A stretch of 64,000 bases of DNA from positions 1 to 64,000 of the forward strand of contig JAHHGZ010000017.1 in assembly GCA_019359595.1 (NCBI GenBank), read 5' to 3'. Each line of letters begins with the position of its first letter. The stretch's first letter is position 1. The translations under genes and the position numbers were made by a program. Source of the DNA: Cyanomargarita calcarea GSE-NOS-MK-12-04C. Lineage in GTDB: Bacteria; Cyanobacteriota; Cyanobacteriia; Cyanobacteriales; Nostocaceae. The notes under the pieces were generated by a model. It did no database searches, was not told the DNA's origin, and saw only the letters and a program-made list of their open reading frames with translations. This document shows positions 48,682 to 58,400 of this stretch, one piece after another.

Positions 48682-49100
48682 CAAATTAGTTCCCCATAAA
48701 AATTTAAGACCTTTATTAGTGAAAGTCAGCCCCTTTTTCTCCTAAAAACACCATATCGAAGAAACCGGGAATATAATTTTTTGACATCCTCCTCGCCTTA
48801 CTACGTAGAGAGTACCGTTGGGAAATTAGGGGTAACCCCCATTGGTATCAACTTAACGTAGAAGTCCTACCCCACCTCATTCCCAGGCTCTGCCTGGGAA
48901 TAACTTTTTAGATATAAATATCAACATGCGAAAAGCATCATAACTGTGAACGGCATCAATATGCTTTCTAGTAGGTTGGGTGAAGGCTCTGCGGAACCCA
49001 ACACTCTTATTAATTAATGTTTATGTTAGGTTCCGTTCCTCCACCCAACATACAATTTTGTTTTTGCTGGTATAATAACCCTCCACAATTGCGCGAAAAA
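48682..49100. other. Repeat-rich spacer with possible IS200/IS605 end
   Basis: No gene. TTTTTTGACATCCTCCTCGCC at 48776-48796 resembles the end of an IS200/IS605-type element. ATTCCCAGGCTCTGCCTGGGAAT at 48880-48902 is a perfect-arm hairpin. GTAGGTTGGGTGAAGG...AACCCAAC and TTAGGTTCC...ACCCAACATA at 48972-49052 belong to a dispersed GGTTGGGT repeat family also found at 50150-50275. Confidence 0.5.
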
Positions 49101-49871
49101 TTATTTATCCTGATTTACAACTTTTCTAACTTCTTCCACATCTAGCTCTAAATCTTTGGCAATCTCCTCAACGCTACACCCCTTCCGGAGAAGAGTAGGT
49201 ATAACTTTAAATTTGGTTTCTTTCATGATGCTTTTGTAATAGGCTGTGTTTTCTATATCATCAGTTAGATCAAGCATAGCTTTAATTCCTTCTGGGCTAA
49301 CATTTGGAAACTTATTGACAACAACGCTTTGGATAAATTCTAGCACTTTGTTCTGATTGGTTTCATCACTTATTTCTTCCTTGGCTTGGGCTATGAGTCG
49401 TTGGGCTAAGGTGGCTGTTTTCTTGGGTGACTCAACAAAGAGTTTCGCTATTCCTGTCGCTAGTGACCCATCATCGGGGAGTTCGTTGAGATAGATGCGA
49501 TGTAAGTGGTTGTCTACCAAAGTTTGGTAGCGGGGATGCGGTGGAGTTTCACGGCTTTTTCGGTCGTAGATTACAATTGCGTACCATTTGGTGTTTGACG
49601 GACTATATTGACCAAAGTAAACGAAAATTTGCCCAAAAAAGCGTTCGTAAAATTTTTCATCTTTGTAACCCTGGGCTTCAACAAAATACAATGGTTCAGT
49701 ATCATGGCCTGTAATCGTAGATAACAGACCATCTAAATTAAAAGACTGTTCTTTTACAGCCTGCGCTATAAATGTATAAATGTTAGGGTCTGTGTCCGGT
49801 TTGCCAATAAGCTGAAAAAATATTTCCGGTAGTTGTTTAACTAAGTTGTAGAACAGTTTATCTGTTTTCAC
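49101..49871 (-). CDS. DUF2887 PD-(D/E)XK-type protein (Rpn-like)
   Basis: 256 residues; the start is GTG at 49871. The N-terminal two thirds fit the DUF2887/Rpn (recombination-promoting nuclease) fold: MKTDKLFYNLVKQLPEIFFQ, then the active-site-like EPLYFVEAQGYKDEKFYERF near residue 60, where E-x-Q replaces the usual ExK. The C-terminal part is helical and ends in a short HTH-like repeat (GCSVEEIAKDLELDVEEVRK). These genes are abundant and mobile in cyanobacteria, sometimes called PD-(D/E)XK transposase-like. It lies between drmMI and drmA on the DISARM strand. Whether it takes part in defence is unknown. Confidence 0.75.
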   Translation of the reverse strand: MKTDKLFYNLVKQLPEIFFQLIGKPDTDPNIYTFIAQAVKEQSFNLDGLLSTITGHDTEPLYFVEAQGYKDEKFYERFFGQIFVYFGQYSPSNTKWYAIVIYDRKSRETPPHPRYQTLVDNHLHRIYLNELPDDGSLATGIAKLFVESPKKTATLAQRLIAQAKEEISDETNQNKVLEFIQSVVVNKFPNVSPEGIKAMLDLTDDIENTAYYKSIMKETKFKVIPTLLRKGCSVEEIAKDLELDVEEVRKVVNQDK

Positions 49872-50439
49872 TTAATACACCTTGTTTGTCGCTGTTTATT
49901 ATTAAATCATTTTTTATCTGCTCAAAATAAAATAATTTAGCAATTATTAATAATTAATTAAATGCATTATATCAATTGCAATTTTAATAGCAATAGTCCA
50001 TGAGATTGGGATAAATATCTATCATAAATAGTCCTCTTCAGAGGACTTTTGCTATTAGCCAGGGGTTTGCAACCCTTGGCGATCGCGTGGTTGAATGATA
50101 AATCCAAAATCACTATTAGTCCATGTCATAAGTTTTGACGGGTTCTAGGTTGGGTGGAACGTAAGCGCAAAGCGCAGGCTTCGCCAACGCTCTTAGCGTG
50201 TCCCCTTGGGACGAGCATGCAACCCAACGATTATATGTTGGGTTTCGCTATCGCTACACTCAACCTACAGCCTAAATAACTTATTTTTTTACGAAACGCT
50301 AAAGCCAACACTGAAACATTTGTGAGACGGTAGTTAGACTTTTTCAATTTTACCGAAAATCAGTGATATGGAAAAAGTGTTTGCTGGATAGCTAGGATTT
50401 TGCTGGATAAACAAAACTTAGTCACTATAGAGAACAAAT
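49872..50439. repeat. Repeat-filled spacer with two-hairpin repeat, copy f
   Basis: Copy f at 50029-50080 has stems AGTCCTCTtcAGAGGACT and CCAGGGGTTtgcAACCCTTGG. A GGTTGGGT-family element at 50150-50275 contains further small palindromes (AAGCGCAAAGCGC, GTCCCCTTGGGAC). No gene was seen. Confidence 0.75.
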
Positions 50440-50862
50440 TTACTCACTTTGAGATTTTCCGGTAATTTCTTCCGGCATAGAATCGATTACAGTTTTATAA
50501 ACTTCACTCGCTAATTTATATGCTTTCTTTAGTTCCCCTGGACTGGGGTTAAAATCCTCTGTTGCTTCCATTGGATATCGATATATTTGGTTATATTGAC
50601 TCAAATAGCCTGCTTCTTTTAAAAGTGTTGTGAACTCTGGTTTAAATGTAGTAGCAAGTTTTACTAATGTGTTGATGTTATGAGTGTCGCCGGGGTCGGT
50701 ATCATGGAAGACAAGAAAACCTTTTAGAGCTTTTTCCGCGCCTTGCTGACAATGGTAAATTGAGATATCTGGTAGTTCTTGAGCTAGTTTTTGTGCAGCC
50801 GCTAAATCACGTTGTGCTTTTTTCAACCAAAATTGCACCAGAGTACGTTTTGCCTTGTCCAT
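50440..50862 (-). CDS. HEPN-domain protein (HepT-like toxin partner)
   Basis: 140 residues from the ATG at 50862; a TTG eight codons upstream is less likely. VQFWLKKAQRDLAAAQKLAQ and SIYHCQQGAEKALKGFLVFH are the classic HEPN helices, followed by THNINTLVKLA. HEPN/MNT pairs form type VII toxin-antitoxin modules in which the HEPN protein is an RNase and the nucleotidyltransferase AMPylates it. I do not find the RX4-6H catalytic motif of active HepT toxins, so this member may be inactive or act otherwise. Its first 56 bp overlap the upstream nucleotidyltransferase gene in another frame, so expression is coupled. Confidence 0.8.
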   Translation of the reverse strand: MDKAKRTLVQFWLKKAQRDLAAAQKLAQELPDISIYHCQQGAEKALKGFLVFHDTDPGDTHNINTLVKLATTFKPEFTTLLKEAGYLSQYNQIYRYPMEATEDFNPSPGELKKAYKLASEVYKTVIDSMPEEITGKSQSE

Positions 50863-51181
50863 AAAGTAATTTACCTTGTTCGACAATTTTTTTAGTCAAA
50901 GAAGCTGGGACTGATTTAAATGTTTCCACATCCCTTCTGGTTTTGATTGCAATATCCACATCAACCATTAAATCATTTACAGCGTTCAATGCACGCACTC
51001 CCCATTCGATACGGTCGAATTCAGGAATGTTGTCTGGTACAATTACACATAAATCAAGGTCGCTATACTTATGTGGGTTTCCCCAAGCATAGGAACCAAA
51101 CAGAATAATTTCTTCAGGATTTAATTCATCTACGATACGTTGGGTGATTTCAGTAATTATGGTTTCGGCGATCAATGTCAT
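50807..51181 (-). CDS. Minimal nucleotidyltransferase (MntA-like antitoxin)
   Basis: 124 residues, ATG start. The pol-beta nucleotidyltransferase motif is complete: LFGSYAWGNPHKYSDLDLCV near residue 27 gives the GS and DxD, and the third aspartate is in LMVDVDIAIKTRRD near residue 72. In MntA/HepT systems this enzyme adds AMP to the HEPN toxin and neutralises it. It lies 76 bp past the drmMI stop on the same strand and overlaps the HEPN gene, so it may be transcribed with DISARM. Confidence 0.85.
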   Translation of the reverse strand: MTLIAETIITEITQRIVDELNPEEIILFGSYAWGNPHKYSDLDLCVIVPDNIPEFDRIEWGVRALNAVNDLMVDVDIAIKTRRDVETFKSVPASLTKKIVEQGKLLYGQGKTYSGAILVEKSTT

Positions 51182-51257
51182 ATTACGAGTATGATTTTGT
51201 TTTAAAGTAGCTTTGACTTAATTCTAAAATGTAATTTCCTGTTCTGGTTTTTGAAAG

Positions 51258-54200
51258 TTATTCAGCTAACCCTGGAATTGTTGCCGTATCTTTTTTGGCT
51301 TTTTTCGGTTTAGTACTTTTAGGTTTGCTTTTAGCTTCCGCAACCTTCCCCCTTAAAATTTCTGCTTCCGCACGTTGTTGATTCAATTCCAGCAACCTTG
51401 CTAAAACCTCATCGTGGACTTCTTCACACCAACGATAGCGCCAAGGTTTTTTCTTCTGTCGCTTACTTCCCTCTGTTTCTTGGTCTTCATCCGCGTCTAC
51501 GTAGTCGAGGATAAAATCGCAGTCGGTGGAAATATCTGACCAACCATAAGCGTCGAGAACTGCTCTATCCATTGCGGTATGGAGTTCGCGGAGTTTGAGG
51601 ATTTCCGGGTCTTGTTCGTCGGGGTCGTGGAAACGGTTGTAGGTGTCGGTAAGTCCCTCGTTATTGCGTACCATTAATGCAGCTCGATATTCGTAGTATG
51701 AATTACCTATGGCTTCTAGGCTAGGGTTGGTTTCCCAGTTTTCGGGGAAAGGGAAGGTTTCAAAGCAGTCTGAGGGGTTGTAACGAAGACCTTCTTGTAT
51801 TGTTGAACTAAAAAATCTTGCCCAAATTTCATGAATCCCAGATTGAAGAACAGTAAAAGTAGAATATGTTTGGAAAGGAAAAATATTTAAACTGTTTGCA
51901 AATACAACATTGGGAGAATAGAAAATAAAAGATAAATGTACTGATGCTTGTGCATTTGTAACTAATACACGATTAGCCTGGGATATTGCTTGAAATAGTT
52001 TTCCTCTTTTTTCCGCATATTGCCACCAATACTTCCGATAAGAAGCACGTTTATCAAGTAATCTTTTGGGCTTAACTTTTTCCTCTAAAATATTCATCAA
52101 TTCAGGATATTTATTCGCTTCCTCTTCACTCATATCGCCAAAATTAATCACATAGCGACGATGTGTATGAGTGGGACTCGAATTAACTTCGTCACCTCCA
52201 ATATAAGGAAATATAATTGCTGCATTTTTGGGATTTTCTGTAATTAAGTTTTGCATTTTTAGTAGAGGTGTAGCATCCGGTTTATCATCATCAAAAGTAA
52301 ACCCCATTCCTAAAATAATGCTACCTTGAAAACTCTTATCACCATTTGCTAATAACACCTTTGGATCTTTATTTACCCCCGCATGAAATAGGAACGCCGA
52401 AATGAAATCAACTTCTTTATTATCTAAGCATTTTCCTCCTATATATTGACCTTTAAATACATGAATTATACTGATTGTAACCGCAGCTAGACCCGGCCAC
52501 TTTAACCGTTTTCTGGCATTATAAATTGTCCCGCCATTCTCACAAATATATCTCAGCCCCGTGCTGCGAGTATCACCTTGTCCAATTGTATTTGTGGCAA
52601 TCAAACCAAAAGAACCTGACTTGCGTAAAAGTACAAAAGCCCTTCTAAAAAAGTGTGCCACTAAATCAGAATTACCATGCGATTCTGGATTTACTACTTT
52701 CAACCAATCCATGTATCCATCAGCATGAGCATTTATCGCTGTATTTTTACCAGCAAACGGAGGATTTCCTACAATTGCGTCGAAACCTGGATTTTCCCTA
52801 TCAAAAACCTCTGGAAATTCTAACTCCCAATTAAATACTTTCACAGGTTTCTCAGCCTGCCGTAATTCCTGACTTATTCTTACAACTTCTAAATTATCAT
52901 CTTTATTCTTCTGCCACTTCTGAAACTTTAACCATAAAGCATTACGCTCATCTTTCCTGGCTTTATCCTTATCCGCAGCAAAGAAAGAAGCAATCACCAA
53001 ATCTCCTTTCAAACGTGCATTAACTAATAATTCCTCCGCAGCATGATAAAATTCACGTTTTGCTTCGTAATTATCCTCATCTAAATTTTGAATATTATCT
53101 CGATTGAACTTAATCTTATTGAAATTCTCGTTAAATAATGGTAACTCTGGGTCATCATAAGTAGTATCACGTTCCCAATTAAACTTAACAAGTTGGTCAC
53201 GGGTTAAACCTACTAACGAATCTCCACATTTCAAAGCATGGTCTAAAAATGTAAACGGATGCTTTTTCGCTAAAGTCACCAACCACAAAGATAATTTCGC
53301 TAAAGTTATCGCAAACGGGTTTTTATCCACCCCATACAAACAACGCTGCGCTACCAAACGTCGTGCATAAAGTAACGGTTCCTCATCGCTAGGAATATCA
53401 TACTCCCTCCCCTGAGTCAGGGGAGGGTTGGGGTGGGGTCTATCCCAAACTTCAACTAATTTATCTGCTAACTGACGGCAAGCTTCCACCAAAAAAGCAC
53501 CGCTACCTACTGCCAAATCGCACACCTTTAAATTTAAAATTTGTGATTGTGTCGGAAATTCTCCCAATGCTTCTAAAACAGGTCTGAGAGTTTCCTTAAC
53601 TATCGGTTCCGTCAGCGCACGAGGGGTATAATGGGAACCACTGCGTCGTCGTTCTTCCCCTGGCTGCAAATAAAGCGAACCAACCGCCATTATATTAGGT
53701 GTTTGCTGCGAAATCTTCCGTCCCAAAGCTGCGATTAAATCCTCAGCCGTTTTCGCTTGCTTGAATTCATTCAGTGATTTCCCGGTTATTTCACAACCTG
53801 CAAACTCTTTTAAATACTTCGCTCTGTCAGCAGGTTTATTTTTCAAAACCTCATCAACGCTAACAACTACAGTTACCGAAGCCTTTGCACTCTTCGGCTT
53901 ACTCCATACACCAATCGAGAGCGAAGTAGCTTGTTTTACCTCATACCCCATTATCGCCTCATATACCGAGCCAATGTCCTCAACGTCTAAACAACGGTAT
54001 GAAAGGCGTTCCGCATCAAGAACAAGTAACCTTTGCAATACGTGATAAATTACACCATCCGAAATGTGAGGTGGTTCGATTTCTAACTCTCTCCCTGCTT
54101 GCGGGGAGGGTTGGGGTGGGGTGCTGCGACCCTCTAAAAATGTATATTCATCAGGGTCAAATAGCTGACCGTGACGAGCAGGTAAATATAAACCACCGTG

Positions 54201-55265
54201 ACAACCACCATCGTAAACTAAGCGAAACAAACTCAGCAACCATGCCCAAGCACCGTATCGCTGTTCCATTGTATCGGGATATTTACCCGCATCTTCCCGC
54301 AATCGTTCGTATAATCCTGTAACGGAATAGTTACGGGTGTAGATCGAATCCTGCGGCATTAACCCTTCATCTTCGGCATATAGCAGAAACACTAACCGCA
54401 GCAAAACAGTTATTAATCCACCATAAATATGTTGTGGTTCGGTTTGAGCGATATCATTCAACAACCGTCCATCCACTTTATCATTGGCAGTTTGAAACCC
54501 CCGCAATAGTTCCCAAAGCGCATCTAATACCTGTTCTGATAACTTTGTGGAAACCTCATTTTGATGCTTGCGGCTATTTTGCAACAACGCAGCCAAACGA
54601 CGTGATGGTAAGGTGCCAAAAACGCGATCGCATTCCAACAGCATATGCATCGCACCTAAAATCAACCTTCCCGACACCTCACACATTGCCGGGACGGGAA
54701 ATGTTAGATGTCCCGATGATTCACCACGGGGTGCATAAACTAAGCGTATTTCGATACCATTACAAATTATGCCAATGGGAATTTCTTTTTCCCTTAATAA
54801 CCGCTCGAATTTGGCTTGGGGTGTAGCGTGCCATCCAGTATTTCTACTATTTTTATTATCTAATTCGTCAAAATTAGTACCTGGATTTATCACCTGCAGT
54901 AACATCAACCAGCCGTTATTGTCATCGGGTACGGCATAAGTTGGTCGCAACACTTCCCCATATTCGGGTAAAGATACTGCTAATTCTTCCAATACTTCGG
55001 GACTATCAACTAAATCTGTCGTTTCCCAACCGAGTATATCAACTGTGAAAGCGCGAAAATCGGAAATTGACAGCGGATCGGACGCAACGTACTGGTTCAA
55101 AGAAAGCGTCCCTACATTTGCCAATAACTGTTGTTGCAACTCAACCACATTCCGGTTAACCGATGCTTGTGCTGCAACTAATGCGGTTGGTGACACTACT
55201 AACCCCACAGGTTGAAGAAAACCCAACCATTCTTTATGTGCTTGAATTTCTAGATTTTTCGCCAT
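51258..55265 (-). CDS. drmMI: DISARM class 1 methyltransferase DrmMI
   Basis: 1335-residue N6-adenine DNA methyltransferase of the Eco57I/type IIG-like group that protects host DNA in class 1 DISARM. SAM motif I CDLAVGSGAFLVEACRQLAD is near residue 583 and catalytic NPPFAGKN near residue 833. GVDKNPFAITLAKLSLWLVT near 645 is the typical second SAM block. The last 60 residues are Lys/Glu-rich. Start ATG at 55265. Two short stretches, residues about 381-392 (PPQPSPQAGRE) and 608-621 (HPNPPLTQGRE), are encoded by GC-rich repeats inserted in frame; the second lies inside the catalytic domain between motif I and the next SAM block. BREX PglX is similar in style, but the neighbours identify DISARM. 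Confidence 0.87.
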   Translation of the reverse strand: MAKNLEIQAHKEWLGFLQPVGLVVSPTALVAAQASVNRNVVELQQQLLANVGTLSLNQYVASDPLSISDFRAFTVDILGWETTDLVDSPEVLEELAVSLPEYGEVLRPTYAVPDDNNGWLMLLQVINPGTNFDELDNKNSRNTGWHATPQAKFERLLREKEIPIGIICNGIEIRLVYAPRGESSGHLTFPVPAMCEVSGRLILGAMHMLLECDRVFGTLPSRRLAALLQNSRKHQNEVSTKLSEQVLDALWELLRGFQTANDKVDGRLLNDIAQTEPQHIYGGLITVLLRLVFLLYAEDEGLMPQDSIYTRNYSVTGLYERLREDAGKYPDTMEQRYGAWAWLLSLFRLVYDGGCHGGLYLPARHGQLFDPDEYTFLEGRSTPPQPSPQAGRELEIEPPHISDGVIYHVLQRLLVLDAERLSYRCLDVEDIGSVYEAIMGYEVKQATSLSIGVWSKPKSAKASVTVVVSVDEVLKNKPADRAKYLKEFAGCEITGKSLNEFKQAKTAEDLIAALGRKISQQTPNIMAVGSLYLQPGEERRRSGSHYTPRALTEPIVKETLRPVLEALGEFPTQSQILNLKVCDLAVGSGAFLVEACRQLADKLVEVWDRPHPNPPLTQGREYDIPSDEEPLLYARRLVAQRCLYGVDKNPFAITLAKLSLWLVTLAKKHPFTFLDHALKCGDSLVGLTRDQLVKFNWERDTTYDDPELPLFNENFNKIKFNRDNIQNLDEDNYEAKREFYHAAEELLVNARLKGDLVIASFFAADKDKARKDERNALWLKFQKWQKNKDDNLEVVRISQELRQAEKPVKVFNWELEFPEVFDRENPGFDAIVGNPPFAGKNTAINAHADGYMDWLKVVNPESHGNSDLVAHFFRRAFVLLRKSGSFGLIATNTIGQGDTRSTGLRYICENGGTIYNARKRLKWPGLAAVTISIIHVFKGQYIGGKCLDNKEVDFISAFLFHAGVNKDPKVLLANGDKSFQGSIILGMGFTFDDDKPDATPLLKMQNLITENPKNAAIIFPYIGGDEVNSSPTHTHRRYVINFGDMSEEEANKYPELMNILEEKVKPKRLLDKRASYRKYWWQYAEKRGKLFQAISQANRVLVTNAQASVHLSFIFYSPNVVFANSLNIFPFQTYSTFTVLQSGIHEIWARFFSSTIQEGLRYNPSDCFETFPFPENWETNPSLEAIGNSYYEYRAALMVRNNEGLTDTYNRFHDPDEQDPEILKLRELHTAMDRAVLDAYGWSDISTDCDFILDYVDADEDQETEGSKRQKKKPWRYRWCEEVHDEVLARLLELNQQRAEAEILRGKVAEAKSKPKSTKPKKAKKDTATIPGLAE
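53403..53440. repeat. GC-rich hairpin repeat inside drmMI, site 1
   Basis: CTCCCTCCCCTGAGTCAGGG with the GGTTGGGGTGGGG arm. On the minus strand it encodes PHPNPPLTQGRE in the drmMI frame. Confidence 0.85.
54090..54122. repeat. GC-rich hairpin repeat inside drmMI, site 2
   Basis: TCTCCCTGCTTGCGGGGAGG with the GTTGGGGTGGGGT arm. On the minus strand it encodes TPPQPSPQAGRE in the drmMI frame. Confidence 0.85.
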
Positions 55266-55327
55266 TTTCCACCACCCAAATATATTTTGTCTTTAATCGT
55301 TTTTTATTGTTTGTCTGTCAGATATTC

Positions 55328-55448
55328 AGCCAGGGAATATAATTCCCTGTCTGAAAGCTAAAGTCGTCTAGAAGACGACTAAAATCATCTACGCAGTCCT
55401 CTTTCAGAGGACTTTTGCTATAAGAGCGGGAATTATATTCCCTGTCGG
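55328..55448. repeat. Inverted pair of two-hairpin repeats, copies g and h
   Basis: Copy g (55328-55382, reverse): stems CAGGGAATataATTCCCTG and AGTCGTCTagAAGACGACT. Copy h (55393-55448, forward): stems AGTCCTCTttcAGAGGACT and GGGAATtataTTCCC. They are back to back in the drmMI-drmD gap, the same arrangement as copies d and e. Confidence 0.85.
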
Positions 55449-55499
55449 ACTGTCGGGCTATTAGGCTGTCGAGCTATCCGGATTAGCAATTTATATTTA

Positions 55500-58400
55500 T
55501 CAACCCGAAACCGACCACAAATAAACCAATCCAACAGGTTCTACCCTCACTGCCTTAACCTGATAGGAAGCCTCAATCCGCGCAGGTTCGGAAATTATTT
55601 CCTCATCGAGTGCTTTTAACCGCTTTTCCCAATGACGACGGTCTGCGTCTAACTGGTATTTCTCGTCATCCTCGGTAGGAAGGAAAGATAATTGCTTTGG
55701 TTGTTTTTGTTTATCTTCGATGTCTTTTTTGTGTTGGAGAATAGACTGCTGCTGCTGTTCGAGAATCTTTTTCATTTCCGCAGCTTCTTTTTGTCCCCTT
55801 TTGACCAATTCTTTTTCTGCCCTTTCTGCCAAAGCATTGGCACGACGCTGTAAATGAGGAATCAAATCAGCAATGTCTTGTGTTGCATTATTTTTCAAAA
55901 GTCCTTTTACTGTCTCAGTGACTTTTTGCAAGCGAGGAGAACCCAGGGAAGCTTCTAACAATTGCAGGACGTTATCTTTTTCCCCTTCATTCAAAGGTTG
56001 TAATTTTTTCCGTCCCCTTGCTGCTGGGTCTATCCATTCCGCAGCAACAGCAATAACCTCATCATGCAACCGCGATGCACCCTGTCCGTAGACCGATAAA
56101 CGTCCCAAGGCTATAACTTTTGGCATTGGGTCATCTGTCAAACAGACACAAGCACGGGTTAATTCGTCGTGAAGAAAACCCTGAGCCAGAAATCTGCTTA
56201 ACAAGCGCTGTACTACCCGATGCTCTAAGTGCAAATGAACTACATCCCCATCCAAAGAGCCAGGGTCACGGAAAACTACAGGACGAATCGGTGATTCCCT
56301 GCGCCATTCCCAAGGTTTCTGTCCTTTTGGACGAGGCGATCGCAATGTGTCGAAGGTATTTGCCCAGGTATGGTCTGCACGTTGGTCGAGGGGTGGAAGC
56401 GTCCATCTAGCTGTGGACTTTTCTTGACAAGCTTCATCGGTATCGACGGGAGTTAGAGGAGTTACACCCAGAATTTCTAAAGATGCAGATATTGCCTCGC
56501 GGAAATGATGGTCATCGAGTCCCAACCAATCCCGCGAAGTTTTCAACATTTCTTGCAACAGAGTATTTTGCTTGGTTAAATCTTCCCTTCGCAGACGACT
56601 CTCTTCTAACTCCTCGCTGATTACTTGAACATGTGGTAACTCAGCTTTTTCTATCGATTCTCTAATATTGCTTTCTTGATGATGCCAAATACCTTTTTCC
56701 AGCAATCGTGATAAATTCTTTTCGACGACGGGTGAAAGACTTCCTAATTCTTTTTGAATAGTTTTTGTCTTATTGACTAACACATCTAATACCCTGTCTT
56801 CCACTCGTTGCGGTAAGACAAAGTAGTAACAGCAAACTTCTTTAGCACGCTGCAATTTCCGGTCAATCCGACCGTTTCTCTGTTCCATCCGAGAGGGATT
56901 CCAGGGAACATCAAAGTGGAAAAGGTCAGCACAATTATTTTGTAAATTTACCCCTTCCCGTGCTGCGTCGGTAGCAATCAAAATTCTCAAGGGATGACGC
57001 AAAGGGTCGGCATTGAAAGCGTTCTTAATAGCTTCCCGACGTTCCTCACCAATCCCACCGTGAAAAACATCTATCCTTTCGTGTTCTCTGTGGGAACCTG
57101 CTATTGCTGCTTGTAGTTGTTGCTGCAAGTAACGTTTAGTATCTGTATACTCAGTAAATATAATGACGCGCTTATCCAGCCAAGTTGCATTTGCTTGACC
57201 TAAATCAGGACAGAGATTTGCTTTAATCCATGACAGCAACTTTTCCACACGGGGGTCAGCTAAGTAGCGCGATTGATTCGCTACATCCGTTATAGCTTCT
57301 AAAACCTCTAATTCCCTTGCCGACAGTCCCACAGTTGTAGCTTGCTTAGTCGCCACTGTTACTTGTGCGTCGTCCTCTCTCTGTACTTCCTCCTCCGAAA
57401 GTTCCGCACGTTCATCATCAGCACCAGGTGATTCGATTAGGAGTGAGGAGTTATGAGTTAGGAGTGAGGAGTTGGGAGTTGGGAGTGAGGAGTTGGGAGT
57501 TGGGAGTGAATTTTGCTTTTCTATAGCTGTACGATGAACCTTGAGAGTCCGAGCAAATGCTTCTATTGAAGAAAGCAAACGCTTTTGTAACGAAGTAATC
57601 ACCAACATCGCAGTATTTTGCGTCGATTTTGAGGCATCTCTGAGCCTTTCTTCCCGCAAACTGCGATATTCTTGCAACAAACGAGATAATTTTAACTCTG
57701 GTGCATCAACAGGAAGATTAGCGATCGCAATCTGAATTACCTTGCGCTCGGGAAACTCTTCCCCTATCTCACGCAAATCTTGCTTCAACCTTCTTACCAT
57801 CACCGTATCGAGTATTGAGCGATCGCGCACGGGTACACCTCGACAAAACCTTTGCGGGTCAAGTATTTCCAGCAATGCCGCAAAACTATTCGAGTGTCCG
57901 TTATGGGGAGTTGCCGAAAGAAATAACTTATGCTCAAACCTGGGTGCAATATCCCGAACGGTGCGGGTTAACTGAGAATCAACGGCATATTTAGAACCAC
58001 TCGCAGGTGCAGCGTTATGTGCCTCATCAAGAATCAGCATCGAACTCGCTGCGAAATCTCCCAGCCAATCCCGTAAAGGTGCAGCGTAGGTTTCATCCCG
58101 CAGCAAAGCATGAGAAATAATAAAGCGGGTATGCGTCGTCCAAGGGTTAATTCCGTAACCCCGTTCTTGACGACGACTGCCGACAAATTCGCGGTCAAAA
58201 ATAATAAAAGTTAGTCCGAAGCGACTTTCCATTTCTTCTTGCCACTGACGCACCACCGAAGGAGGACAGGAAATGACCACCCGTCGCACCTTTTGCCGCA
58301 TCAGCATCTCTCTCAAAATCAACCCAGCTTCAATAGTCTTGCCTAAACCAACATCGTCAGCTATAAACAAAGCAACTCTCGGCATTAACAAAGCCTTCCG

